Shown: positions 26,096-36,611 of the stretch, in pieces
Numbering within the stretch: the first letter of the stretch is position 1
Layout: every line of letters begins with the position of its first letter
Assembly: GCF_003217475.1 (NCBI RefSeq)
Contig: NZ_QJSP01000002.1
Location: 432,925 to 496,924, forward strand
Direction: 5' to 3'
Source: Williamsia limnetica
Lineage (GTDB): Bacteria > Actinomycetota > Actinomycetes > Mycobacteriales > Mycobacteriaceae
Length of the DNA: 64,000 nucleotides
Notes under the pieces: generated by a model
The model's database searches: none
The model's input: the letters and a program-made list of their open reading frames with translations, nothing else
What the model was told of the DNA's origin: nothing
Translations under genes and position numbers: made by a program

Positions 26096-29000
26096 TTGGC
26101 AGTCTCCCGCCAGTCCACCTCAACCATTCCAGGTGCGCCTCGGCGCGCCTCGTTCGCAAAGCTCAGCGAGCCCCTTGAAGTACCCGGACTGCTTGATGTG
26201 CAGCTCGAGTCCTTCGAATGGCTGGTCGGGTCCGCGGAATGGCGTGAGCGCGCTGCATCTCGCGGCGATGCAAACCCTACCGGCGGTCTGGAGGACATCC
26301 TCACCGAACTGTCTCCGATCGAAGACTTCTCCGGGTCCATGTCGCTCTCCTTCTCCGACCCTCGGTTCGACGAGGTCAAGGCCTCCGTCGAAGAGTGCAA
26401 AGACAAGGACATGACGTACGCGGCTCCGCTGTTCGTCACCGCGGAGTTCATCAACAACAACACCGGCGAGATCAAGTCGCAGACCGTCTTCATGGGCGAC
26501 TTCCCGATCATGACCGACAAGGGCAGCTTCGTCATCAACGGCACCGAGCGTGTCGTGGTGAGCCAGCTGGTGCGTAGCCCCGGTGTGTACTTCGACGCCA
26601 ACATCGACAAGACGACCGAGAAGACGCTGCACAGCGTCAAGGTCATCCCGGGCCGTGGCGCCTGGCTCGAGTTCGACGTCGACAAGCGCGACACCGTCGG
26701 TGTGCGCATCGACCGCAAGCGTCGGCAGTCGGTGACCGTGCTCCTCAAGGCCCTCGGCTGGACCAAGGAGCAGATCGAAGAGCGCTTCGGCTTCTCCGAG
26801 ATCATGATGTCGACCCTGGAGAAGGACAACACCGCAGGCACCGATGAGGCGCTGCTCGAGGTCTACCGCAAGCTGCGTCCGGGCGAGCCCCCCACGAAGG
26901 AGTCCGCGCAGACCCTGCTGGAGAACCTGTTCTTCAAGGAGAAGCGGTACGACCTGGCCAAGGTCGGTCGCTACAAGGTCAACAAGAAGCTCGGCCTGGT
27001 CGAGAACCCGATGGCCGGCGCACCCGTGCTGACCGAAGAGGACATCGTCGCGACGGTCGAGTACCTGGTGCGTCTGCACGAGGCCGATCCCAACGTCACC
27101 AGCATGATGACCGTTCCCGGTGGTGTTCCGGTGCCGGTCGAGGTCGACGACATCGATCACTTCGGCAACCGTCGCCTGCGTACCGTCGGCGAGCTCATCC
27201 AGAATCAGATCCGCGTGGGCCTGTCCCGCATGGAGCGTGTCGTTCGCGAACGTATGACGACCCAGGACGTCGAGGCCATCACGCCGCAGACCCTGATCAA
27301 CATCCGTCCCGTGGTCGCCGCGATCAAGGAGTTCTTCGGAACCTCGCAGCTGTCGCAGTTCATGGACCAGAACAACCCGCTGTCGGGTCTGACCCACAAG
27401 CGCCGCCTGTCGGCGCTGGGCCCCGGTGGTCTGTCCCGTGAGCGTGCCGGCCTCGAAGTCCGTGACGTCCACCCGTCGCACTACGGCCGCATGTGCCCGA
27501 TCGAGACCCCGGAAGGCCCGAACATCGGCCTGATCGGATCGCTGTCGGTCTACGCGCGGGTCAACCCGTTCGGCTTCATCGAGACCCCGTACCGCAAGGT
27601 CGTCGACGGAACCGTCACCGACGAGGTCAACTACCTGACCGCCGACGAGGAAGACCGTTACCTCGTGGCCCAGGCGAACTCGCCGATCGGTGCCGACAAC
27701 CGGTTCACCGACGATCGCGTCATGGTCCGTAAGAAGGGCTCGGAGATCGAGTACGTCCCGATCACCGATGTCCAGTACATGGACGTCAGCCCGCGTCAGA
27801 TGGTGTCCGTGGCCACCGCCATGATCCCGTTCCTCGAGCACGACGATGCCAACCGTGCCCTGATGGGCGCGAACATGCAGCGTCAGGCGGTGCCGCTGGT
27901 TCGCAGCGAGTCCCCGCTGGTCGGTACCGGCATGGAGCTGCGTGCAGCTGTCGACGCCGGTGACGTCATCATCTCGGCGAAGTCGGGCGTGGTCGAAGAG
28001 GTCTCGGCCGACTACATCACCGTGATGGCAGACGACGGCACCCGCGACACGTTCCGGATGCGCAAGTTCGCCCGCTCGAACCAGGGCACCTGTGCCAACC
28101 AGCGTCCGATCGTGGACGAGGGTCAGCGCGTGGAGACCGGACAGGTCCTGGCCGACGGACCCTGCACCGATCAGGGTGAGATGGCCCTCGGGAAGAACCT
28201 GCTCGTGGCGATCATGCCGTGGGAAGGCCACAACTACGAGGACGCGATCATCCTGAGCCAGCGTCTGGTCGAAGAGGACGTGCTCACCTCGATTCACATC
28301 GAAGAGCACGAAATCGACGCCCGCGACACCAAGCTCGGTGCCGAGGAGATCACCCGGGACATCCCGAACGTCTCCGACGAGGTGCTCGCCGATCTCGACG
28401 AGCGCGGCATCATCCGTATCGGTGCCGAGGTTCGTGACGGCGACATCCTGGTCGGAAAGGTCACGCCGAAGGGCGAGACCGAGCTGACCCCGGAAGAGCG
28501 TCTGCTGCGCGCCATCTTCGGTGAGAAGGCGCGAGAAGTTCGCGACACCTCGCTCAAGGTTCCGCACGGTGAGACCGGCAAGGTCATCGGCATCCGCGTG
28601 TTCTCGCGTGATGACGACGACGATCTGCCTCCCGGTGTCAACGAGCTGGTCCGGGTGTACGTGGCCCAGAAGCGCAAGATCCAGGACGGCGACAAGCTCG
28701 CCGGCCGCCACGGCAACAAGGGCGTCATCGGCAAGATCCTTCCTGCCGAGGACATGCCCTTCCTGCCCGACGGCACCCCGGTCGACATCATCCTGAACAC
28801 CCACGGTGTGCCGCGTCGTATGAACATCGGTCAGATCCTGGAGACCCACCTCGGGTGGATCGCCAAGACCGGCTGGAACATCAACGTTGCGGAGGGCACT
28901 CCGGAGTGGGCGTCGAAACTGCCCGAGGACATGCTCTCGGCAGAACCCGACACCAACACCGCCACCCCGGTGTTCGACGGCGCCACGGATGCGGAGCTGA

Positions 29001-29584
29001 ACGGCCTGCTGGGCTCGACGCTTCCCAACCGTGACGGTGAAGTGATGGTCAACGCCGACGGCAAGGCGACCTTGTTCGACGGTCGCAGTGGCGAGCCGTT
29101 CCCGTACCCGGTCTCGGTCGGCTACATGTACATCATCAAGCTGCACCACTTGGTCGACGACAAGATCCACGCTCGTTCGACCGGGCCGTACTCGATGATC
29201 ACGCAGCAGCCGCTCGGTGGTAAGGCGCAGTTCGGTGGACAGCGTTTCGGCGAGATGGAGTGCTGGGCCATGCAGGCCTACGGTGCGGCGTACACGCTGC
29301 AGGAGCTGCTCACCATCAAGTCGGACGACGTTGTCGGTCGCGTGAAGGTGTACGAGGCCATCGTCAAGGGCGAGAACATCCCGGAACCGGGTATCCCCGA
29401 GTCGTTCAAGGTGCTGCTGAAGGAACTTCAGTCGCTGTGCCTGAACGTCGAGGTACTCAGCTCCGATGGTGCCGCCATCGAGATGCGTGATGGCGACGAC
29501 GAGGACCTGGAGCGGGCTGCGGCCAACCTGGGTATCAACCTGTCGCGCAACGAGTCGGCCACCGTCGATGACCTGGCCAACTGA
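26096..29584 (+). CDS. rpoB: DNA-directed RNA polymerase beta subunit
   Basis: A 1162-residue protein. TTG 26096 is chosen because GGAAGGA lies about 7 nt upstream and the product then starts MAVSRQS like mycobacterial RpoB; GTG 26078 is the alternative. The sequence matches actinobacterial RpoB throughout ([60 protein letters not shown]). The rifampicin region (residues 415-441) has the wild-type Asp424, His434 and Ser439, so drug sensitivity at the target is predicted. rpoC follows after 42 nt. Confidence 0.98.
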   Translation: MAVSRQSTSTIPGAPRRASFAKLSEPLEVPGLLDVQLESFEWLVGSAEWRERAASRGDANPTGGLEDILTELSPIEDFSGSMSLSFSDPRFDEVKASVEECKDKDMTYAAPLFVTAEFINNNTGEIKSQTVFMGDFPIMTDKGSFVINGTERVVVSQLVRSPGVYFDANIDKTTEKTLHSVKVIPGRGAWLEFDVDKRDTVGVRIDRKRRQSVTVLLKALGWTKEQIEERFGFSEIMMSTLEKDNTAGTDEALLEVYRKLRPGEPPTKESAQTLLENLFFKEKRYDLAKVGRYKVNKKLGLVENPMAGAPVLTEEDIVATVEYLVRLHEADPNVTSMMTVPGGVPVPVEVDDIDHFGNRRLRTVGELIQNQIRVGLSRMERVVRERMTTQDVEAITPQTLINIRPVVAAIKEFFGTSQLSQFMDQNNPLSGLTHKRRLSALGPGGLSRERAGLEVRDVHPSHYGRMCPIETPEGPNIGLIGSLSVYARVNPFGFIETPYRKVVDGTVTDEVNYLTADEEDRYLVAQANSPIGADNRFTDDRVMVRKKGSEIEYVPITDVQYMDVSPRQMVSVATAMIPFLEHDDANRALMGANMQRQAVPLVRSESPLVGTGMELRAAVDAGDVIISAKSGVVEEVSADYITVMADDGTRDTFRMRKFARSNQGTCANQRPIVDEGQRVETGQVLADGPCTDQGEMALGKNLLVAIMPWEGHNYEDAIILSQRLVEEDVLTSIHIEEHEIDARDTKLGAEEITRDIPNVSDEVLADLDERGIIRIGAEVRDGDILVGKVTPKGETELTPEERLLRAIFGEKAREVRDTSLKVPHGETGKVIGIRVFSRDDDDDLPPGVNELVRVYVAQKRKIQDGDKLAGRHGNKGVIGKILPAEDMPFLPDGTPVDIILNTHGVPRRMNIGQILETHLGWIAKTGWNINVAEGTPEWASKLPEDMLSAEPDTNTATPVFDGATDAELNGLLGSTLPNRDGEVMVNADGKATLFDGRSGEPFPYPVSVGYMYIIKLHHLVDDKIHARSTGPYSMITQQPLGGKAQFGGQRFGEMECWAMQAYGAAYTLQELLTIKSDDVVGRVKVYEAIVKGENIPEPGIPESFKVLLKELQSLCLNVEVLSSDGAAIEMRDGDDEDLERAAANLGINLSRNESATVDDLAN

Positions 29585-29626
29585 TCACTCTCCGCTTTTC
29601 CTGACTGAGCTACTGAAAGGTAAATA

Positions 29627-32600
29627 GTGCTCGACGTCAACTTTTTCGATGAACTGAAGATTGGCCTGGCCACCGCCGACGACATCCATAACTGGAGCTT
29701 CGGCGAGGTGAAGAAGCCGGAGACGATCAACTACCGCACGCTCAAGCCAGAGAAGGACGGCTTGTTCTGCGAGAAGATCTTCGGTCCCACCCGGGACTGG
29801 GAGTGCTACTGCGGCAAGTACAAGCGTGTCCGCTTCAAGGGCATCATCTGCGAGCGCTGCGGCGTCGAGGTCACTCGCGCCAAGGTGCGTCGTGAGCGGA
29901 TGGGCCACATCGAGCTGGCCGCTCCCGTCACCCACATCTGGTACTTCAAGGGTGTGCCGAGCCGGTTGGGTTACCTGCTCGACCTGGCGCCGAAGGATCT
30001 CGAGAAGATCATCTACTTCGCCGCCTATGTGATCACCGCTGTCGACGACGAACTGCGTCACAACGAGAAGTCGACTCTCGAGGCCGAGATGGAGGTCGAG
30101 AAGAAGGGTGTCGCAGACACCCGGGACGCCGACCTCGAAGAGCGCGCCAAGAAGCTCGAAGAGGACCTGGCAGAGCTGGAGCGCGAAGGCGCCAAGGCCG
30201 ATGCCCGCCGCAAGGTCAAGGATGCCGGCGAGCGCGAGATGCGCCGTATCCGCGACACCGCGCAGCGCGCCCTCGACGATCTCGAAGAGATCTGGGACAA
30301 GTTCGTGAAACTTGCTCCCAAGCAGATGATCATCGACGAGAAGCTCTACCGCGAGATCCAGGATCGTTACGGCGAGTACTTCACCGGAGCGATGGGTGCC
30401 GAGGCCATCAAGCGTCTGCTCGAGGACTTCGACATCGCGGCCGAGGCCGAGATCCTGCGCGACACGATCCGCAACGGCAAGGGCCAGAAGAAGCTTCGCG
30501 CCCTGAAGCGTCTGAAGGTCGTGGCTGCGTTCCACATGTCGGGTAACTCCCCGCTGGGCATGGTTCTCGACGCCGTGCCGGTGATCCCGCCGGAGCTCCG
30601 CCCGATGGTCCAGCTCGACGGTGGCCGTTTCGCGACGTCCGACCTGAACGACCTGTACCGCCGCGTGATCAACCGCAACAACCGCCTCAAGCGACTGATC
30701 GATCTGGGTGCGCCCGAGATCATCGTCAACAACGAGAAGCGGATGCTGCAGGAGTCGGTCGACGCACTGTTCGACAACGGCCGTCGTGGCCGTCCGGTCA
30801 CCGGACCGGGTAACCGCCCGCTGAAGTCGTTGAGCGATCTGCTCAAGGGCAAGCAGGGTCGTTTCCGTCAGAACCTGCTCGGCAAGCGCGTCGACTACTC
30901 GGGCCGTTCGGTCATCGTCGTCGGCCCGCAGCTCAAGCTGCATCAGTGTGGCCTGCCCAAGCTGATGGCTCTCGAGCTGTTCAAGCCGTTCGTGATGAAG
31001 CGTCTGGTCGACCTGAATCAGGCACAGAACATCAAGTCCGCCAAGCGGATGGTGGAGCGTCAGCGCCCCGCCGTGTGGGACGTGCTCGAAGAGGTCATCG
31101 CCGAACACCCGGTGCTGCTCAACCGTGCTCCGACCCTGCACCGTCTGGGCATCCAGGCGTTCGAACCGCAGCTCGTCGAGGGCAAGGCCATCCAGCTCCA
31201 CCCGCTCGTGTGTGAGGCGTTCAACGCCGACTTCGACGGTGACCAGATGGCAGTGCACCTGCCGCTGAGCGCCGAGGCGCAGGCCGAGGCCCGCATCTTG
31301 ATGCTGTCCTCGAACAACATCCTGTCGCCCGCGTCGGGTCGTCCGCTGGCCATGCCGCGTCTGGACATGGTGACCGGTCTGTTCCACCTGACCACGCTGA
31401 AGAACGACGCGATCGGTGCATACACCGCTTCGTCGAACGACGACATCGAGCGCGGTGTGTACTCCACTCCGTCCGAGGCCCAGATGGCCGTGGACCGTGG
31501 ATTGCTCAGCGTGCAGGCGCCGATCAAGGTTCGGCTGACGCATCAGCGTCCGACGCGCGAGATCGAGCGGGCTCAGTACCCGGAGGGCTGGAAGTTCGGC
31601 ACCCCGTGGACCATCGAGACCACTCTCGGTCGCGTGCTGTTCAACGAGCTCCTGCCGAACGACTACCCGTTCGTCAACGAGCAGATGCCGAAGAAGCGTC
31701 AGGCCACGATCATCAATGACATGGCCGAGCGCTACCCGATGATCGTCGTCGCGCAGACCGTCGACAAGCTCAAGGACGCCGGCTTCTACTGGGCCACCCG
31801 CTCGGGTGTCACCATCGCCATGTCCGACGTGCTCGTTTCGCCGGACAAGGCAGCGATTCTCGACAAGTACGAGGAGCGGGCCGACGGCCTGGAGCGCAAG
31901 TTCCAGCGTGGTGCCCTCACCGGTGCAGAGCGTCGCGACGCCTTGGTGGAGATCTGGAAGCAGGCAACCGAAGAGGTTGGCGCCGACATGGAGCGTCACT
32001 ACCCCGACGACAACCCGATTCCGATGATCGTGCAGTCCGGTGCCGCGGGCAACATGACCCAGATTCGCTCGCTCGCGGGCATGAAGGGTCTGGTGACCAA
32101 CCCGAAGGGTGAGTTCATCCCGCGCCCGATCAAGTCCTCGTTCCGTGAGGGCCTGACTGTTGCCGAGTACTTCATCAACACGCACGGCGCCCGTAAGGGT
32201 CTGGCCGACACCGCGCTTCGTACCGCCGACTCGGGTTACCTGACCCGTCGTCTGGTGGACGTGTCGCAGGACGTCATCGTGCGTGAGACCGACTGTGGCA
32301 CCGAGCGTGGCATCAACACGATCATCGCCGAGAAGCAGTCCGATGGATCGCTCATCCGTGACGCCCACGTCGAAACGTCTACGTACGCACGTACGTTGGC
32401 GACCGACGCGGTCGATGCGAACGGCAAGGTCATCATCGAGCGTGGATTCGATCTCGGTGACCCCGCGATCGAGGCCCTGCTCGAGGCCGGCATCTCGCAG
32501 GTCAAGGTCCGTTCGGTCCTGACCTGCAGCACCGGCACCGGCGTCTGCGCCACCTGCTACGGCCGCTCGATGGCGACCGGCAAGCTCGTCGACATCGGTG

Positions 32601-33583
32601 AGGCCGTCGGTATCGTCGCGGCCCAGTCGATCGGTGAGCCCGGTACCCAGCTGACCATGCGTACCTTCCACCAGGGTGGCGTCGGCGACGACATCACCGG
32701 TGGTCTGCCGCGTGTGCAGGAGCTGTTCGAGGCCCGTGTCCCGAAGGGCAAGGCCCCGATCGCCGAGGTCTCCGGACGTATCCGTCTCGAAGACGATGAT
32801 CGCTTCTACAAGATGACCATCATCCCGGATGACGGTTCGGAAGAGGTTGTCTACGACAAGATCTCCAAGCGTCAGCGTCTGCGTGTGTTCAAGCACGACG
32901 ACGGCAGTGAGCGTCTGCTCGCTGACGGCGACCACATCGAGGTCGGCCAGCAGCTCATGGAAGGTGCTGCCGATCCGCATGAGGTGCTGCGCATCATGGG
33001 GCCGCGTCAGGTGCAGGTGCACCTCGTCGGCGAGGTCCAGGAGGTCTACCGGAGCCAGGGTGTGTCGATCCACGACAAGCACATCGAGACGATCGTTCGT
33101 CAGATGCTGCGTCGCGTGACGATCATCGACTCCGGTGCCACCGAGTTCCTGCCCGGCTCGCTCACCGAGCGTGCCGAGTTCGAAGCGGCCAACCGTCGCG
33201 TCGTGTCCGAAGGTGGCGAGCCCGCCGCCGGACGTCCGGTGCTCATGGGTATCACCAAGGCATCGCTCGCAACCGAGTCCTGGTTGTCGGCGGCGTCGTT
33301 CCAGGAGACCACTCGCGTGCTCACCGATGCGGCCATCAACAGCCGTAGCGACAAGCTCGTCGGCCTCAAGGAGAACGTGATCATCGGTAAGCTCATCCCG
33401 GCCGGAACCGGTATCAACCGGTACCGGAACATCCAGGTGCAGCCGACCGAAGAAGCCCGCGCAGCTGCGTACGCGGTGCCGTCTTACGACGACACCTACT
33501 ACAGCCCGGACGGCACCTTCGGTGCCCCGTCGGGTGCGGCTGTTCCGTTGGACGATTACGGATTCAGCAGCGACTACCGGTAG
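29627..33583 (+). CDS. rpoC: DNA-directed RNA polymerase beta' subunit
   Basis: A 1318-residue protein from GTG 29627 with GAAAGG upstream. The N-terminal zinc site is [20 protein letters not shown]. The catalytic magnesium loop NADFDGDQ is at 533-540. The actinobacterial insertion of coiled coil (about 140-220, [19 protein letters not shown]) is present, and later bridge-helix and trigger-loop stretches ([36 protein letters not shown]) are intact. It ends the operon, with a strong terminator 15 nt past the stop. Confidence 0.98.
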   Translation: MLDVNFFDELKIGLATADDIHNWSFGEVKKPETINYRTLKPEKDGLFCEKIFGPTRDWECYCGKYKRVRFKGIICERCGVEVTRAKVRRERMGHIELAAPVTHIWYFKGVPSRLGYLLDLAPKDLEKIIYFAAYVITAVDDELRHNEKSTLEAEMEVEKKGVADTRDADLEERAKKLEEDLAELEREGAKADARRKVKDAGEREMRRIRDTAQRALDDLEEIWDKFVKLAPKQMIIDEKLYREIQDRYGEYFTGAMGAEAIKRLLEDFDIAAEAEILRDTIRNGKGQKKLRALKRLKVVAAFHMSGNSPLGMVLDAVPVIPPELRPMVQLDGGRFATSDLNDLYRRVINRNNRLKRLIDLGAPEIIVNNEKRMLQESVDALFDNGRRGRPVTGPGNRPLKSLSDLLKGKQGRFRQNLLGKRVDYSGRSVIVVGPQLKLHQCGLPKLMALELFKPFVMKRLVDLNQAQNIKSAKRMVERQRPAVWDVLEEVIAEHPVLLNRAPTLHRLGIQAFEPQLVEGKAIQLHPLVCEAFNADFDGDQMAVHLPLSAEAQAEARILMLSSNNILSPASGRPLAMPRLDMVTGLFHLTTLKNDAIGAYTASSNDDIERGVYSTPSEAQMAVDRGLLSVQAPIKVRLTHQRPTREIERAQYPEGWKFGTPWTIETTLGRVLFNELLPNDYPFVNEQMPKKRQATIINDMAERYPMIVVAQTVDKLKDAGFYWATRSGVTIAMSDVLVSPDKAAILDKYEERADGLERKFQRGALTGAERRDALVEIWKQATEEVGADMERHYPDDNPIPMIVQSGAAGNMTQIRSLAGMKGLVTNPKGEFIPRPIKSSFREGLTVAEYFINTHGARKGLADTALRTADSGYLTRRLVDVSQDVIVRETDCGTERGINTIIAEKQSDGSLIRDAHVETSTYARTLATDAVDANGKVIIERGFDLGDPAIEALLEAGISQVKVRSVLTCSTGTGVCATCYGRSMATGKLVDIGEAVGIVAAQSIGEPGTQLTMRTFHQGGVGDDITGGLPRVQELFEARVPKGKAPIAEVSGRIRLEDDDRFYKMTIIPDDGSEEVVYDKISKRQRLRVFKHDDGSERLLADGDHIEVGQQLMEGAADPHEVLRIMGPRQVQVHLVGEVQEVYRSQGVSIHDKHIETIVRQMLRRVTIIDSGATEFLPGSLTERAEFEAANRRVVSEGGEPAAGRPVLMGITKASLATESWLSAASFQETTRVLTDAAINSRSDKLVGLKENVIIGKLIPAGTGINRYRNIQVQPTEEARAAAYAVPSYDDTYYSPDGTFGAPSGAAVPLDDYGFSSDYR

Positions 33584-33598
33584 GTACTAGCAACTCAG

Positions 33599-33634
33599 GC
33601 GGGCGTCCCCTTTCGAGGGGGCGCCCGCTTTTTT
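33599..33634 (+). terminator. Rho-independent terminator of rpoBC
   Basis: GCGGGCGTCCCC at 33599-33610 pairs with GGGGGCGCCCGC at 33617-33628 (one G-T wobble), followed by six T residues (33629-33634). Confidence 0.92.
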
Positions 33635-33649
33635 GTGTCGTTCAGTGAA

Positions 33650-33713
33650 TTCGCGCCACCTGCAGTCGAACGCGCCAGTTGCATCTGGCGCGTACGCACG
33701 TAGGTGGCGCGAA
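33650..33713. repeat. 64-nt palindromic element, copy 1
   Basis: The outer arms TTCGCGCCACCT (33650-33661) and AGGTGGCGCGAA (33702-33713) are exact reverse complements. The inner arms ACGCGCCAG (33670-33678) and CTGGCGCGT (33685-33693) enclose TTGCAT. The element is 56/64 identical to a second copy at 34773-34836. It ends 7 nt before the stop of the minus-strand gene that the two copies bracket. Confidence 0.92.
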
Positions 33714-33719
33714 CTTGGC

Positions 33720-34679
33720 TCAGGTTGCGGTCATCAACCCGTGAGTCGTCAGGGCCTGCACCAGTATTCGTCGGAATCGGACGGGGTGTTCGAGGTCTTT
33801 CCAGTTCCAGCGCACGACGAAGACGCCGATGCGACGCAGATTCTGCTCGCGCCATTTCTCTCGCTCGTACGCCTGCTCGGTTGTCTCACCCGGACGGAGG
33901 TAGCGAATGTATTTTGCATAGCCGTCGAACTCCCCGGCCACGAGACCATTCCAGTCGAAGTCGGTGCGGGCCACAAAAGTTCCATCGGCGTCGAGAAACC
34001 TGTGTTGCAAGCGAGCGAGGGGGATGTCGCCGAAGCTCAGCATCATCGCGCGGGAGAGGGATTCGCCGACGCTCTCGAACTTTCCGTCGGCCACCGAAAG
34101 CGCTGCCCGGGCTACGGAGACACCCGTCCTCCCGACGCTACCGCGCAAGGCGCTCTCAAGCTCGGATCGCGGCACCCCCGCGAACAGCGCTCCATCGAGT
34201 ACACATACCGCCTGGTAATACGTTCCCGAACGTGCGATGTCGATTGCCGTCCGCGCAGGTGATGTCACGAGATACTCGCCGACCATCACAACCTCGTCCG
34301 CTTTCCAGGTGGATCCGTGAATCACGCATCCTCGACCTTTGCGGTGCCCTCCTCCGATTCGGTTGACTGTGAAGTGAACCCGGGCGAGTTCACCGTTTAG
34401 CATTGGCAGTCCGTGAAGGACGCCGGCGGACCAGTGGCTGATCGCCTTGCCCGGCTCGCCGCTGTCGGCGGCCGCGAGAACCGTCCGCCGGTAGAGCTCC
34501 CGTTCTCGGTCGAATCGATCGAGTTCGATCAAATCTGAGGTGAACGTGTAGAAGCCGCGATGGATCCGGATCAACTGACCTGTCTTGACACGAGTGGCGA
34601 GCCGGCGGTCGAGTTCGCCGATCTGCACTGCGTCGCGGCGGCGGACGACTCGGGAATTGTCTGCATTGGGTTCGTTCAT
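33720..34679 (-). CDS. AbiEi-like winged-helix protein with DUF559-like nuclease domain
   Basis: A 319-residue protein from ATG 34677-34679. The N-terminus (residues 15-50, IGELDRRLATRVKTGQLIRI then HRGFYTF) looks like the winged-helix antitoxin domain seen in AbiEi-type proteins. The middle resembles the AbiEi C-terminal region (ISHWSAGVLHGLP; TSPARTAIDIARSG). The C-terminal 90 residues have a DUF559/Vsr-like, PD-(D/E)xK-type arrangement: RTDFDW, then GEFDGYAKY, then ...REKWREQNLRRIGVFVVRW. It stands alone between two copies of a 64-nt palindrome. Function is not known; toxin-antitoxin or DNA-cutting roles are inference. Confidence 0.75.
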   Translation of the reverse strand: MNEPNADNSRVVRRRDAVQIGELDRRLATRVKTGQLIRIHRGFYTFTSDLIELDRFDRERELYRRTVLAAADSGEPGKAISHWSAGVLHGLPMLNGELARVHFTVNRIGGGHRKGRGCVIHGSTWKADEVVMVGEYLVTSPARTAIDIARSGTYYQAVCVLDGALFAGVPRSELESALRGSVGRTGVSVARAALSVADGKFESVGESLSRAMMLSFGDIPLARLQHRFLDADGTFVARTDFDWNGLVAGEFDGYAKYIRYLRPGETTEQAYEREKWREQNLRRIGVFVVRWNWKDLEHPVRFRRILVQALTTHGLMTAT

Positions 34680-34772
34680 GAGCCGACTGTCGGAGTCGTC
34701 ACCGACAGAGTTCGCGCGAGTCCGTCGCTCGACGGCGGGTCTGTGGAAACCCGACTGGTCTGTGGACAGAAG

Positions 34773-34836
34773 TTCGCGCCACCTGCGTGCGTACGCGCCA
34801 GTTGCAACCGGCGCGTACGCACGCAGATGGCGCGAA
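34773..34836. repeat. 64-nt palindromic element, copy 2
   Basis: The left arm TTCGCGCCACCTGCGTGCGT continues ACGCGCC and pairs with GGCGCGTACGCACGCAG then ATGGCGCGAA across a short loop, a stem of about 27 bp with one mismatch. It lies between the start of the nuclease-like gene and the stop of the VOC gene, 18 nt from the latter. Confidence 0.92.
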
Positions 34837-34854
34837 TTTGGGAGGGAGGGGGAA

Positions 34855-35226
34855 TCAAGCGTTGCGGTAAGGCATGTATTGCACCGACCACTGGTTGCCG
34901 TCTGGGTCGGCGAAACCGATGAAGTGACCCCAGGCCTGCACGTCGACCTCGCCGGGATCGATGCCCACCGCCAACAGGTGGTCGCGGGCTTCGTTGATGT
35001 CGGAGACGACGACCTGCATGCCCTTGACCGAGCCGGGCTCGGCGTCGGTGAGGCCTTTGCCGAAGGCGATGGAGCAGGCTGATCCCGGCGGGGTCATCTG
35101 GACGAAGCGGATCTCGTCGGAGACGACGTGATCGTGGTCGACGTTGAAGCCGACTTTCTTGTAGAAGTCCCTCGCGCGGTCGACGTCGGTGACGGGAAGG
35201 ATGACGAGTTCGAGTGTCCAGTCCAT
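34855..35226 (-). CDS. VOC (glyoxalase/bleomycin resistance) family protein
   Basis: A 123-residue single-domain protein from ATG 35224-35226 with GAGGAA upstream. It opens LELVILPVTDVDRARDFYKK, contains SIAFGKGL, and ends AWGHFIGFADPDGNQWSVQY, the vicinal oxygen chelate signature with the final metal-ligand region. The family includes glyoxalases, dioxygenases and antibiotic-binding proteins; the specific activity is unknown. It is divergent from the FAD oxidoreductase gene. Confidence 0.9.
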   Translation of the reverse strand: MDWTLELVILPVTDVDRARDFYKKVGFNVDHDHVVSDEIRFVQMTPPGSACSIAFGKGLTDAEPGSVKGMQVVVSDINEARDHLLAVGIDPGEVDVQAWGHFIGFADPDGNQWSVQYMPYRNA

Positions 35227-35344
35227 GATGTTCCTCCAGTGCGTGTGGTGGTCTGTTCTGTACTGCTGAGAACATCATCGCAACGATTGAGGACAGGTTC
35301 GGTCCTCAATGTTCGGTCCGCTGCAATTCGGGTAGGTAAGGCGG

Positions 35345-36514
35345 ATGGACAGCACTGATTTATTGATCATCGGCAGTGGCCCCGGCGCGGTGTCGGCGGC
35401 GGAGAGCTACCGCGACAACGGTGGCGGCGGACGAGTGCTGCTCGTGACGACGGACCCCGATTTGCCGTACTTTCGGCCACCCCTGAGCAAGGATTATCTG
35501 CAGGGGGAGAGCAGCGCCGACGACGTCGCGCTGCACCCTCAGGACTGGTACACCGAGCGCAATCTCGAAGTACTTACCGGCACATCGGTCACCGAACTCG
35601 ATACCACCGCGAAGACAGCGAAGCTCTCGACAGGCGAGACCGTTGACTTCGCAACCGCGATCATCGCCACAGGTGCCCGCCCGGCGCCGATTCCGGTACC
35701 CGGTGGCGAACATGCGCTGCTGCTGCGCTCTTTCACCGACGCGACGAGCCTGCGTGATGCCGCAGCCAAGGCCGACTCGGCCGTGGTCATCGGTGCAGGT
35801 TTCATCGGTTGTGAGGCTGCCGCATCGCTCGCTGCGCGCGGGGTGAACACCACCCTCGTCGCCCCGGACGACGTTCCGCAGGGGAGTCGACTCGGTCCCG
35901 ACGCCGGCGTCAGGATCCGGGCGATGCTGGACGGTAGCGGCGTGCGCTACGTCGGCGGGGCCGGCGTCACCGACATCGAACCAGGCACGGTCACGCTGGA
36001 CGACGGCGTACGCATCGACACCGACCTCATCCTCGCGGCGACCGGGATCGAGCAGAACTCAGGCCTTGCGGAGTCGGCCGGCCTCGACCTCGACGAGGGC
36101 CGGATCGTCGTCGACGAACACATGCACACCAGTGCCGACTCGGTCCTTGCTGCCGGCGACGTCGCCTCAGCGCACAATCCCACCGCCGGCCGCCACATCG
36201 CGACCGAACACTGGCAGGATGCGGTCGACCAGGGGGAGGTGGCCGGTGCGACCGCGGCGGGTGTCGAGAAGTCGTGGGATGCCGTACCGGGATTCTGGAC
36301 GACCATCGGCGACCACACCCTCAAGTACGCGGCATGGGGTGACGGCTTCGACACTGCGCACCTGGTCGAACGCGGAGGCGGTTTTCCCGACGGCGGATTC
36401 ACCGTCTGGTATCAGCGCGACGGGGTCACCGTAGGAGGCCTCACCTACAACAATGACGACGACTACGATCTCGCGGAGAAGTTGGTCGCCGGCCGCAAGT
36501 CACCACCGGCATGA
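35345..36514 (+). CDS. FAD-dependent NAD(P)H oxidoreductase (ferredoxin reductase type)
   Basis: A 389-residue protein from ATG 35345 with AAGGCGG upstream. It has two Rossmann folds: FAD motif LLIIGSGPGAVSAAE at about 6-20 and NAD motif AVVIGAGFIGCEAAASLAAR at about 145-165. Further elements are ATGARPAP and SVLAAGDVAS with the second FAD contact. The C-terminal reductase domain (FWTTIGDHTLKYAAWGDGFD) is like that of rubredoxin/ferredoxin reductases in oxygenase systems. No ferredoxin or P450 gene is adjacent, so the electron partner is unknown. Confidence 0.88.
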   Translation: MDSTDLLIIGSGPGAVSAAESYRDNGGGGRVLLVTTDPDLPYFRPPLSKDYLQGESSADDVALHPQDWYTERNLEVLTGTSVTELDTTAKTAKLSTGETVDFATAIIATGARPAPIPVPGGEHALLLRSFTDATSLRDAAAKADSAVVIGAGFIGCEAAASLAARGVNTTLVAPDDVPQGSRLGPDAGVRIRAMLDGSGVRYVGGAGVTDIEPGTVTLDDGVRIDTDLILAATGIEQNSGLAESAGLDLDEGRIVVDEHMHTSADSVLAAGDVASAHNPTAGRHIATEHWQDAVDQGEVAGATAAGVEKSWDAVPGFWTTIGDHTLKYAAWGDGFDTAHLVERGGGFPDGGFTVWYQRDGVTVGGLTYNNDDDYDLAEKLVAGRKSPPA

Positions 36515-36611
36515 TGCGAACTATTTGCGCTATGCCAACGTGATTCGCAAGTTGGAGTCAATTCGCCGATTCAGCTGACGTGGCGGCACCGGCAGGGTTG
36601 TAATCCGAGCC

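Noticed and set aside
27338..27424. Possible rifampicin-resistance mutation in rpoB
   Set aside because: Asp424, His434 and Ser439 and the surrounding residues are all wild type.
26120..29170. 1016-codon open frame antisense to rpoB
   Set aside because: High-GC coding bias opens the reverse frame; no ribosome binding site or family pattern, and rpoB on the other strand is certain.
29585..33082. 1165-codon open frame antisense to rpoC
   Set aside because: Same shadow effect; composition is Leu/Arg/Asp/His-rich without recognisable domains.
36517..36567. Possible fifth palindromic element after the FAD oxidoreductase gene
   Set aside because: Only short arms (GCGAA/TTCGC and CCAAC/GTTGG) with unequal spacing; not convincing beside the other four.
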